The translations under genes were made by a program, and so were the position numbers. From Yamagishiella unicocca (taxonomy: Eukaryota; Chlorophyta; Chlorophyceae; Chlamydomonadales; Volvocaceae): a DNA stretch of 64,000 nt. The DNA lies in assembly GCA_003116995.1 (NCBI GenBank), contig BDSL01000137.1:156427-220426 (forward strand). The letters run 5' to 3'. Shown one piece after another: positions 42,743 through 56,044 of this stretch (within the stretch, counting starts at the first letter, position 1; every line of letters begins with the position of its first letter). Below the pieces are notes generated by a model. The model was not told where the DNA came from, searched no databases, and saw only the letters and a list, made by a program, of their open reading frames with translations.

Positions 42743-45082
42743 TGCGAATGCTAGAGGAATAGGTACGTGGAAAAGCCTGTGCGCAGTGTCCGGTTAAGTA
42801 GAAATCAAATGCTGCTGCAAAGTAGCCGTACTGTAGCACAACAGTTGTCGGGAAACGTGCAGCTTCTCAGGTAGGGCATTTCATAAACTTTTGCAGTATA
42901 ACTTGGCTTCATGGAAAGTGATACCGCACCCGCACACGGCGCATCGAAATGACACATCTCCTTACAACGGGCAACCCCCGAATAACCCGGGCCTCCCCGA
43001 AGATATGGCCTTGCCGTTAAGAATGATGGACGCCGTTTGGCGTCCTGGTGGAAAGATAGAAGCTACAAGGAAACTGCGCGGGAGTTGGCTCCAAGAAGGT
43101 TTGCTTGGCTCAACTTGATCGGATTTTTTACTAACTATAAGACTCTCTAGTGGCAATATCACTCGGTGTTTGTTAGCATCCAGGATGAGTTCAGGGACAA
43201 CCCATGTAACTCGAGTTAGTAATACTGGGCTGTGTACTCGCCCACATACGATCCAAGGATCGCGCGCAGTTCCGGATGGTTCCAGTGGGTACGAGTATGA
43301 CATCTCCGCTAAATAATTGCTACTCAGCAGAAGAATGTGTCAAGTGATCGGCTGGTTCCTCCGGCGGGTGACGGCGGGCTCAGCTGAGCTCAGAAGGGCT
43401 CAGAGATCGGGAGTCTGACTGTCAGCTTTGGACGGTGGGCTGCGCGTCAACTAGACTCAAGTTGCCGTGACCCTGCTAAGCAAGCTACGACTTGTAAAGT
43501 TAACCCAAAAAATCAAAGCCCTGCACAACTTGCCACAACTGTCGTATTCTTAATAACCCAAGCTGTCAGGGTCCGTCAGGGTCTGTCATCGGGGGATCTG
43601 TCCGCGAGTAGTCCGTCATGATCGCACGCAGGCTCCAAGCTCTCAGCCCGTCAGGGTGTCACCTCCCTGCAACCAGGGGATTAAGTTTCAGCCCAAAGCT
43701 GCCAGGATCAAGTTTTGCCCGTTCAAAAGCTCTCTCATCCGTCACGGTTTTTAGGTAGTTCGCACGTCAGAGCGTTAGCATTGCCCGTTGATAACAGTTG
43801 GAAAATGTTGTGCTGGGAACGGAAACGGGGCATCGTGGGAAGAGCTGTGGCGGGAGCTTTAGAACGGGCCAGCCGCCGACGTGCATGGGGGAGGCTCATG
43901 GAAGAAAATCACATCGTGGCCGCTTCGGCGCATAGCTAGCGCGGTGTGGGCGCTGGAGGCTGGTCACCCATGCCGGCCAGTTAGGCAAGTGCGCAGAGTG
44001 TGCAAACATACCGATGTTCATTTTCTGTAATGATTACCGTGCGAAGTGATGTGTTCCTTTTTCGGATGTACCGGAATCTACACCTTTGCGGTGTACCCAC
44101 AGCTGGTGATTGGCCTGATCGGTGGGCCTGATGGCGACCTCCCATCGTAACCAAACGTGCCTGGCGGGAGCACGGGCCCGGCGGAACCGTCGGTTCAGCC
44201 GGACGGTCGGGACGAACACTAGTGTCAGGCGATGCGCCCGATGGCTCTACCTTTTAAGGTCTGGAGCCCACTGCAACAATTACAACAACTAGTGTCATCA
44301 GGCGATGTGCCCGATGACTCCACCTTCTGGTCTGCAATCCACAGCAACAAATTCAGCACTGCTACTATCGGGCTTACAAGTCGTCGGCCGCCGCCATGCT
44401 CAGGTACAGGCACAGCAGACAACATCAAGGGTTCGGGAGCATGAGAAGCCAAGCACTTCGCAGTGTAGAATGACCGTTAGGGCGCACTACACGCAGTGTG
44501 CCCTAAGCAGTAAGCACGTCATTCCTGACCTCCTTCCGGATCCAAAACATGATCAGAGTAATACCGCTGGCCCACCTTATAAGTTCGGCTGGCTGACGCT
44601 GGTGGACGCGCCTAGACACTTCCTTTACCCCCGCCACAAAACCACTTTATCAACAAAAGCGTTGAGCTTTCCATTCGGCGCATATCGCTCCTCTGTCTGT
44701 TCTCCTTTGCGCTTCACACGTCCTACTAAACGTACACGGGGTCAGCATCCCGCCACACAGGCACAAGAACCCACGAAACCGACGGTCGACAGCACGTACG
44801 GCGGCTGTTTACACAGCCTTCGACGAGGAACAACTATTTGCGTTGTACCAAATACATGCCCTGTGAACGACGTAGCATGTCGCCATGCGGCCCGGGGGCG
44901 TGTCGCTCCTGGCGCCCGCACCTCACGGCACGCATACGCACGCGCGCGCAGCAATACTCGTCCTGCGTACAGCACACTGCATGGTAACAAGTACATACAA
45001 CATACTACATCAGGCTCGGCGTCCCCCCCTGCCGGGGCCTCATCTGTGGAGGCGAGCGGAATGAGCTAGCGCGAGCTGCTGA
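42743..45082. other. Spacer between CHRD paralogs 1 and 2, repeats, no gene recognised
   Basis: Open frames lack bias and similarity. The segment 43370-43690 has several TCAGGGTCCGTCAGGGTCTG-like phrases. Two units of a dispersed repeat occur at 44221-44350. The end near 44808 carries a minus-strand TGTAA that could serve CHRD paralog 2. Confidence 0.4.
44221..44350. repeat. Two units of a dispersed ~70-bp repeat
   Basis: Each unit begins GTGTCAGGCGATGCGCCCGA (second: GTGTCATCAGGCGATGTGCC) and continues with CTCTACC...GGTCTGGAGCCCACTG and a CAACAATTACAACAACT end. The same family occurs at 37443 and, as a 75-bp tandem pair, at 48517. Confidence 0.75.
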
Positions 45083-46450
45083 TCACGGGAACGAGCACTT
45101 TCCAGAGCAAACCAGGGTGCCCTGAACCGCGCCGCCCAGCTGGGTCTTGGTGTGGACATTGACGTACAGCATGCCGGCCTTGAGCAGGGCAAAGAACTTA
45201 GTGGGGGTCATCCCCTTGCTCCAGGAATCCAGCTGACGGACATCAAACGTGGTGGTGAAGGTCAGGCTGCCCTTGTACGACAGCGGGGGGTCCAGGAACT
45301 TCACCTCGGTGCTGTTGAGGCGAGGCAGCAGGTCGACGACGATGGGGTTGCCAGTGGACGCGTTGTACTGCGGTTGCGTAGCCAGGTAGCCCGTGAGGGG
45401 GGTTAAGAGGAAATCCGTGAGGGAGGTGTGTGTGTGTGTGTTTAAAAATGCTGAGTGAGTGCTGTGTGTTTTATAGATGCTGCGCTGAGCGTGTGTGTTT
45501 TATAAATGCTGAGCGTGTGTGTGTGTACCGGGACTGTGTTCAGGGCTGGCGGGCAAGGCGATCCGCCGGGAAATGGTGCAATATGATTGCGATTGTATCA
45601 GACGCTGTACGGCAAGGGATTGGCATCGTGAGCACACACCGCTCGAAGGCAAGGCAAAGTGGTCCTCTGAAATCATCGCCGATCTCCTTCCCAGCAGCCA
45701 CGGATCGAGCTGTGTGGGACGGCCCCCTCACGCTTCCCAAATAACGGGCCCCTTGCCAGCTGAGTATGTCGTTGACGATGCTTGCTAGCCCCGGAGCTCG
45801 GTCCTGCCACCTAAAAGTTACGGCACTCACCATGTGGATGTGCGACATGAGGATGTCCTGCAGCGCGCCCTTCAGGACGACCTTGATGGTGCTGGAATTG
45901 TACTCGCCGTAAGGTACGACCAGGGTGGCCATCCCCTTAGCCGTGGGGGTTAGCGTCTGTAGCCGGCAAAAGAGGGCAAGCAGTTCGTTGCGGATTCAGT
46001 AAGAAGCTCCGGTGCGACAGATACCAGCACGTACGCCGGTGCGCTATGCACCGTTGTCGACAAATGGACAAGCAAAAGGTTATGCAGAATCTGCGACAAG
46101 CAAGCGAAAGCTCACTGAATACTGCGAGGAATACTGCGAGAAAGCAACGTGGTGCGTCGTAAAACGCCGCGAGTTGGGGCGAGCGGAGCTGCGCTGGCCT
46201 CATAATAACCGAGCAGCCGCACAGTTCGAGCACGTAAGTGTGACGTATGGCTGGACTGCTAACTCGGGGCCAGGGCTCGAGCAAAAGCCACCAGGGGCTT
46301 CCCATCACCAAAACGCACCGAGTTGACTGGTTTCAGCATTGCCATTGCCTTGAGCGGCGGAACGGGTCCTGGTGGTGCTGCCTTGGTGGCCGCGACCACC
46401 GCCACCATCATGGCGATGGCGACGGAAACAAAGCATGTGCGGCTGACCAT
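45083..46450 (-). CDS. Secreted CHRD-domain protein, paralog 2 (3 exons)
   Basis: Exons 46450-46319, 45956-45831 and 45367-45083, all phase 0, give 180 aa. Signal peptide: VSVAIAMMVAVVAATKA. The conserved blocks are TLTPTAKGMATLVVPYGEY with DILMSHIHM (exon 2) and YNASTGNPIVVDLLPR, DPPLSYKGSLTFTTTF and MLYVNVHTKTQLGGAVQGTL (exon 3), ending VCSGKCSFP. The exon plan is identical to paralogs 1 and 3, but the two introns are longer. Function unknown; secretion is predicted from the leader. Confidence 0.85.
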
Positions 46451-47633
46451 TCCTCGAGATGGCGTATTGAGGTAGTATCTTTTATACGCGCTGACAGCAG
46501 CATTGGCCCACTATTTATACACCCAACGCCCGGCGTTAATGCGAAGTGCGACCGCCGTACACGGATTCGACGTAACAGCAGTCCTTCTGGGCGAGCCAGG
46601 TATCAAAACTTCAAAGATTGGAAATCATTTTTACATATCGTGAGACGTCTTGAACCTGGCTCGCTGGGGCTTGCCATTAGTACACACTTTGTACGTCGTT
46701 CATTACTCATGCTCACGTTGTACAGCGCAACACGGGAAATCAAGAATCGCGGGGTACTGAGGTGTGTGCAGGCAGCTATTAGGCGACATTGTTTAACACA
46801 GCCTTGGCACCTCGGCTGTGGTCCCCCGCGCGCCCCAACCAACATGGCACATGTACGGCAGTAGGACGGCAGTCATCATAGTGGAAACCGCGAAACGCGT
46901 CGCTGGATGCTTGTTATTGTTCATAATACGGTAATCTGAGACGGTCCCGAACGCCGCGTGGGCTTTTCACAAAGGTCTTGTCGGCACGCAACTCACAGGC
47001 TCCCCGAAACCAGAGCTCCATAAACCTGAGAACCCACTCTTGGGGGTCATGAGAGTAGCTGTCAGTTAGTATACTTCATTTGCATAACGTAGCGCTCATA
47101 TTGACACCTCGTCCGTCATCAGCTCACACTTTCCCAAATGTGACTCCGAAAGCCACGGCACAGAAACGAGATCCGGCCAGCTTCACGGATGTGTACGCGA
47201 TAACACAGTGGGGTTTCGCTTCATACAAGCGAATGGTACCTTTCTAGCCATTTGGCGCACAGCCGCATGTTCCCTTGTCCCAGGCGATACAGCGCGATGC
47301 CTGGCTGTGCCTGGCCGCTTGTCCATATTACATTGGCCTGCCTAGCAGGTGTCGCAAAGCTGCAGCCCACGTTGAGCTGCCGGGTAACGCTCAACCTGGC
47401 AACGCCGGCACCGCAAGCACACGACTTGTCGTAATTAACAAAGTGTGTATGTCCGCAAAGAACGTTCCTGTAATGTGCCCGGTGCCGCATCAGGCCGTTT
47501 GATAGGGTTTGCAGGGGGCCCTGTGCTTGCCGTCATTTGCGGTGAAATAAATGTATGCCGGCTTTGGTCGCTGGTACACGTATGTACCGCCCGCCGCTTG
47601 CTCGCCACAGATCAACCGAGTAAGCAGAGAAGG

Positions 47634-48130
47634 TAATAGTGCGCGGGGACTCTATCACACCCCAAGGCCCACCACAGGGAAAACGGGCAGCCCGGACCAA
47701 GGGGCCGGGGACTGAAATCCCGCCCCGGCGGCCCAGGGCAGCACCCACACGCGAAAAACGACCCACTCGAAAGGCCGGACAGCAGAAGGAATTTCAGCAC
47801 GATGGGCAATCGCAAAACAACAAACCAAGGCCAAGAGGACGGGAAAACGCAAAGCCGGCCAGATGGCGCCCGCCCCAGGCGCGCCACCATGACTGTCGCA
47901 GACGACAGAAGTGGCTAGGCGGAGCAAACCGCGCAGGAGGAAAAACAAAACCAGCCCCGGGGCCAGGAGGCACCAAACAGGCGGCAAGCGGCCCACGAAG
48001 AGCTTCAGGCAGGAGCCGCTCAGGCCCCATGGCAGCCAGGGCTCAGCCAGCGCAACGCAAGCGGCCACCAACCACACGGAGGACCAGGTGGGTGGCCCCG
48101 ACGGCACCCCGCGCGGCACGCGGCACACTT
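47634..48130 (+). other. T-depleted block, possible mobile-element remnant
   Basis: For about 500 bases the plus strand has almost no T while A, G and C are frequent. One open frame spans it (47639-48136, Arg/Pro/Gln/Lys-rich, 165 aa), but an open frame is expected when T is rare, because all stops contain T. Strong strand asymmetry of this kind is seen in some transposon leaders and RNA-derived sequences. Identity unknown. Confidence 0.35.
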
Positions 48131-48516
48131 ATCTGAGCAATACTTACGCCCTGCAAGTTGATGAAACGTACTACTTAACCCGGCTAGATTATTGTAGCCA
48201 TCTGAAGTCAACTGAGGCCCCAAACGGTCTCAACTCTCTGCTTGTACGACAGGGTGCGAGTGGCGACGATCGTACATTACCAACGCTATTGTACCCTGGC
48301 GACTATGCCCATTATTACATGCTACACTTGCATGGCCCACGCCGCAGCCGCAGCGCTACGAAGCGGCTGTCTTCCAGCCACCTGTCACACCACTCGGGGA
48401 GCCATCAGCGCAACCTCCCCCTGTGTATTGGTGCTTGCTGTTTCCTCTGGGCTCTCGGTTGTGAGGCTCTGGGTGGTTTGTCTTTCGGAACCGTCGGTTT
48501 TCCTTGCTGTCCTTGT

Positions 48517-48672
48517 CTCTTTCAGTGTCAGGCGATGTGCCCGATGGCTCTACCTTTTAAGGTCTGGAGCCCACTGTAACCATAACAACAACTCTTTCAG
48601 TGTCAGGCGATGCGCCCGATGGTTCTACCTCTTGGTCTGGAACCCACTGTAACCGTTACAACAACAACCACT
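48517..48672. repeat. Tandem pair of the dispersed repeat (75-bp period)
   Basis: CTCTTTCAGTGTCAGGCGAT begins both units (48517 and 48592). Both continue through GCCCGATGG and GGTCTGGA(G/A)CCCACTGTAACC to an ACAACAACA tail. The A-rich end suggests a short retroelement, but no promoter boxes are certain. Confidence 0.75.
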
Positions 48673-49853
48673 CGGCATTATAAGAAACCAGTGGCGTGAG
48701 AGGTTACAGCAGCTGCGTGGATGAAAAATGTATGAAGGAGGCCACCGCAGTAAGCTACAGGACCGTACATACAGGACTCAGCCTGTAGCTGACCGAAACC
48801 AGGTAACCAGCGGGTAACCCGACTGCGCAAGCTAGGGCAAGCTCCGGGAACGCGCCGGCTTGAAAATTGGTCATCATACATGTTTCCAACGATATATTGA
48901 AACCCCAAATGGGCAAATAGATATAATCCATCCATGCACCGGAGTGGAGGCATGACACAGGACGAGAGCGCATGTAACCACCGAAACGGACGCAAGAGCA
49001 TGTGCCAAGCGCAGTAAACCAGGTGCGTTCCAGGGCGCGGTACAACGTACGTATCGAGCGGTGGACAAAGGACATGTTCGCCGCCGCGCCTAGTCTCCTA
49101 GTCATACTGCGAGTACGCACAGGCAGTCGATGACCACAAAAAACGCTAGGAAGTGAAAATTCCGAAAAGCAAAGCATCCAACGTGACCTTGAGGCCCGCG
49201 GAACTGCTGTTAATGCTGCCGGCTCCGAATGAGAACATCAGCCACCGCTTCGCAGCCAGCCAGCAAACGCGTTAGTGCTTACCCAGCATCAAGGCAGCCA
49301 TATTTCCAGATGCAGGAAAAACCCTTGCACAGGGCACAATTGGCACGTGCTCAAGGGACTTGAAGGGCTTTATTACCATGCGCCGCGGAGGGAAACATAA
49401 CAACGGTTAGTATCACACTGACACCAGCAACTGTCAAGTACGACCAGCACAATCGGATTCCGGCGCACATCGACCCAAACTAACACCCCGTCGGCAAATC
49501 CAGTGGGCCTGCATTGCTGCGTGCTGCTGCATCCCGCAACACCTTTCCAGTGTACAGCAGCCGTGGCTGCGGTGTGCTCGTCGATGAGCACCCTGCTTAC
49601 GTACTGTACCGACTGCGACGCACGGTGCTCTTCAGTACGTATGCGAATTTGCACGGCAAGCACCGCGGCACAACACGCACCAGACAACCCGCTAGATCAC
49701 ACGTAAAGGGGCGGGTCTCACGTCTCCGGCTCGTCACGTCCTGAAGTCCATCAAGCAATTCATCGCGCGTCGAAATCTGCGGGATAAGGCCTGCGTGACG
49801 TTTGATCTCCATTGGATGACCGGCGGCAATCATTTTTGCATCATTCCAGCCCA

Positions 49854-51028
49854 TCAACGATGGGCCTTGCAATCTCCCTTGCAGACCAGTGTGCCCTGAA
49901 CCGCACCACCCGGGTAGGCCGTGGTGTGGACGTTGACATACAGCACACCGGCCTTCAGAAAGGCAATGAACTTGTCGAGGCTCATCTGGCCGCTTAGGAA
50001 CTTAGACAGGTTGGCCTCGCTGAAGATGGAGGTGAAGGTGAAAGAGCCCTTGTACGACACCGGGGGGTCGAGGAGCACGGGCTTGGCGGTGCTGAGGCGA
50101 GGCATCAGGTCCAAGACGATGGGGTTGCCGGCGGTGGCATTGGCCTGTGGTCGATTGCGGAAGCAGGAGAGGGGAATGAAGTACGCGGCGCATGATGAGG
50201 ACGGCGTGTGTGGTGGGTGCAGCTAGGTGCTATTACGTGGACGCTGGGGTACGGGAGCTGGCTGCGAGTGGACGCCGGAGCCGAGGCAAACGAGGCAACG
50301 ACGCAACCAGGCATCCAGGTCATGGTTGGTAGGTGATGATGCGGCCGTACATGGTAGCGGTTTGGTCGGTAAGCCGTGTTTCTGGTAGTTTTGCCAACAT
50401 GCCAGCTGGGCTGAGTTGGGCCAGTTGGCCGTTTCCGATGACTGTCCCTGCATCCCCCCCGAGGAGGCTACAGCCGATCGCTCACTCACCCAGTGGATGT
50501 GGGCCATGGTCACGTTTTCCAGCGAGCCCATAAGGGTGACGGCTACGCTGGCGTCGCCAGTGGGAGGAATGATGAGGAGGGCCCGGCCCTTGCCGGTGAT
50601 GTTCTGCGCGCATTGACGAGAGTATGCATAAGCAATGTACAAGGCAGGCGGGTGCCACCCCAAAGCAGTTCATCACACGTCGCGGTGCTTCGGTGCACGA
50701 CAGCTGGACGCATGCAGCTGGACCTCACTCCATTAGCGGAAGCAGAAGACATCTTCGAAGAAGCACAATTGTTTCATGCGCATTGCGCGTGAGGTCTCCT
50801 GGCGCCTTTCGCGAACTTTCGGCCTACCAAGACGGACGAGGCAACACGCATGTTCGGGCACAAAATACGCGTCACCCTGCCGCAAAGCCGCACCTTGTTT
50901 ACAGGGCCAATAGATGCCGTCGCAACATATGACCCCAAGGGCGCCTTCCGGTCGTAGTTCCCCTTGGCCGCGACCGCGACCGCAAGGACGAGGACGGCAA
51001 GGACCGCCGGGCTTGTGCGAGCCATCAT
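49854..51028 (-). CDS. Secreted CHRD-domain protein, paralog 3 (3 exons)
   Basis: Exons 51028-50894, 50603-50490 and 50144-49854, all phase 0, give 179 aa. A signal peptide (ARTSPAVLAVLVLAVAVAAK) starts at either of two adjacent ATGs (51028 or 51025). Core blocks: NITGKGRALLIIPPTGD and LENVTMAHIHW (exon 2), ANATAGNPIVLDLMPR, DPPVSYKGSFTFTSIF and VLYVNVHTTAYPGGAVQGTL (exon 3), ending VCKGDCKAHR. It is closer to paralog 1 in exons 1-2 and to paralog 2 near the C-terminus. A recent local duplication history is likely; function is unknown. Confidence 0.87.
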
Positions 51029-52273
51029 GTATGCTTGGAGGAGTTAAGTTAATATACGAATGTCACTGTGTGCGATGGCTTCCACATATATATGTCCTTG
51101 AGGTATCGGAAGGGATCTGTGGTACGAGCCGAGGCACTGTGAACAGGCGTTTCGAGGCGGGCGTAGTCGAACCAAACTTATATTCCTATGGCGCCAAGGC
51201 CTGGTAGTGCAATATCAATATTGTCGGGGAGGAACTGCTTGCGGTGGAAGCGTATGGTTCATGTTTTGCGGGCGCGGTTGAAACCGTGAATCATCTTTAA
51301 GATAGCTTGAAGAGGGACAACCAAGATGGCGACACTGCCTGTCGATAGAATGCCCTGCGAATTATGTCTTCCTTGGGAATGCAAGACCCTGTACCTTGGC
51401 GTTATCGCAGCAGCGGTTGAGCCAGATACCCAGTGTTTCCTAGGCCAGGTGAATCATTACAATACAGGTATTATGATAAGCTTGGGTTTCAGTGTGAAAC
51501 ATGGAACAAACGAAGGGCTTTACTCATAACCATACCGACAGAAGAGGGAGGCAATTTACGAACCTGCTGCATCTGTGGGTCTCCTGAGCTGCGCAGCTTA
51601 TAGTGCCTATACCATTACCATCCAAAAATCCATGCGCATGTTGCAAATATGCAAAGCTTCGTGCAATGACATTTTGCATTTTGATGATTCCATGCAAGGG
51701 CCCTACACCAAGAAACACATTTGGAACCTGGCTCTTTGTTCAAATAGTTCGTCGGCTTCGGCATGGACTTATCGTATGCATCGGTAAAAAACGTTCCTCG
51801 GGCGGCCTTGCATTGCCTCCTGCCTCAGCACCTATGCATAAGACTATTCAGCACATAGTCTTGCCAACGTCCAAAACAAAAATGCCAATGACGCCGGTGT
51901 CTGTCGCATCAAAGCCGCGGCACAGCCGGTAAGGGCACAGTGTGCCGCATTGCACCACTGCTTGCTCGTGCAGCCGGGCGCTACGGCAAACTGCCATCAC
52001 GACAGCCTAACACCAAGGCACAGGGGGCCCCGATGGCAATCGGGAACATGGGAGGCGTGCAGCCAATGCATAAGATTTGACACTTGCACACAGAGGAGGC
52101 AAGGTGGCACAGACCTCCTTCACTAGCACACCAAAGCACGTCTGGGAAGGGCCCTCCAATCCAGCCTTTCAACGCGGCTCACAACTTGCATGAACCTGCC
52201 GGCGACCCCTCCCTCCCGTGTTGCTGTTTTTCTGTAACCCCTCCGTTGCTTCCCGCCCCGCCATCACTTCCAG
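51029..52273. other. Intergenic, no gene recognised
   Basis: Balanced composition, only short open frames without bias. It should include the promoter of CHRD paralog 3 at its left edge. Confidence 0.4.
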
Positions 52274-52472
52274 GCTGCTCCCCCAGCAAACAGCCAGCAT
52301 CATCCCCTCGGCGCTGTAGCTGTACCAACCCGCCGAAATGCTCGACACCCCGCCGGAGCAGCTGGCGGACGGGCAGGAGGCGACAGGTGGAGAGCTCTCC
52401 GTCACGTGGCACGTCGGGCTGGGGCGCGAATTGTACGACAGTCCGGCTCACACCTGCCGAGGCGCCCGATGA
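52274..52472 (+). pseudogene. Possible broken 3' exon with one in-frame stop
   Basis: A GC-rich island begins right after a CTTCCAG acceptor-like site. The frame reads LLPQQTASIIPSAL, a TAG at 52317-52319, then LYQPAEMLDTPPEQLADG and SVTWHVGLGRELYDSP to a TGA at 52470-52472. Third-position G/C bias is coding-like, unlike the flanks. No matching upstream exon is seen, so it may be a captured or relict exon. Family not recognised. Confidence 0.3.
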
Positions 52473-52641
52473 TAGGTTGCGTTGGTGATGAGCTCGGCCG
52501 AAATGTCAAGGCGGTAGCTGGTTAATCTGTCTTAACCATGTGTCAGTTGCTAGGTCTGAAGTCGAGCGGCAAGAAGAGCTGGTCCCTTACAAGATTCGTT
52601 GTTGGAGTGGAAGATGCCATCCCAAAAGGATAATACTAGGT

Positions 52642-52657
52642 GGTGTTGAAAAACACC
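52642..52657 (-). terminator. Histone mRNA 3' stem-loop of H4
   Basis: On the minus strand GGTGTT-TTTC-AACACC forms a perfect 6-bp stem with a 4-nt loop, 31 nt after the H4 stop. This is the standard processing signal of replication-dependent histone mRNAs and replaces a poly(A) signal. Confidence 0.9.
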
Positions 52658-52688
52658 GGGTTTTGATCAGCAGGACTGGGTTGGGTAA

Positions 52689-55939
<3,251 letters not shown>

Positions 55940-56044
55940 CTGCAGGCAATCAGCAATGGACACATGGACGGATTCAGCTTATCGCTTACACACATGCACT
56001 ATGCGGGTGTGGCCTGGTCTCGTACATGCTAGCTAGAATATTCC

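Larger units (their letters stand above)
46451..49853. other. Spacer between CHRD paralogs 2 and 3, mobile-element-like DNA
   Basis: No supported gene. It contains a markedly T-poor ~500-bp block (47634-48130), a following stretch with unrelated composition, and a tandem pair of the dispersed repeat (48517-48672). The promoter of paralog 2 should lie just above 46450. Nothing recognisable is seen in 48680-49850. Confidence 0.45.

Noticed and set aside
47639..48136. 165-codon basic protein
   Set aside because: The frame is open because the strand has almost no T. No start context, similarity or splice signals were seen.
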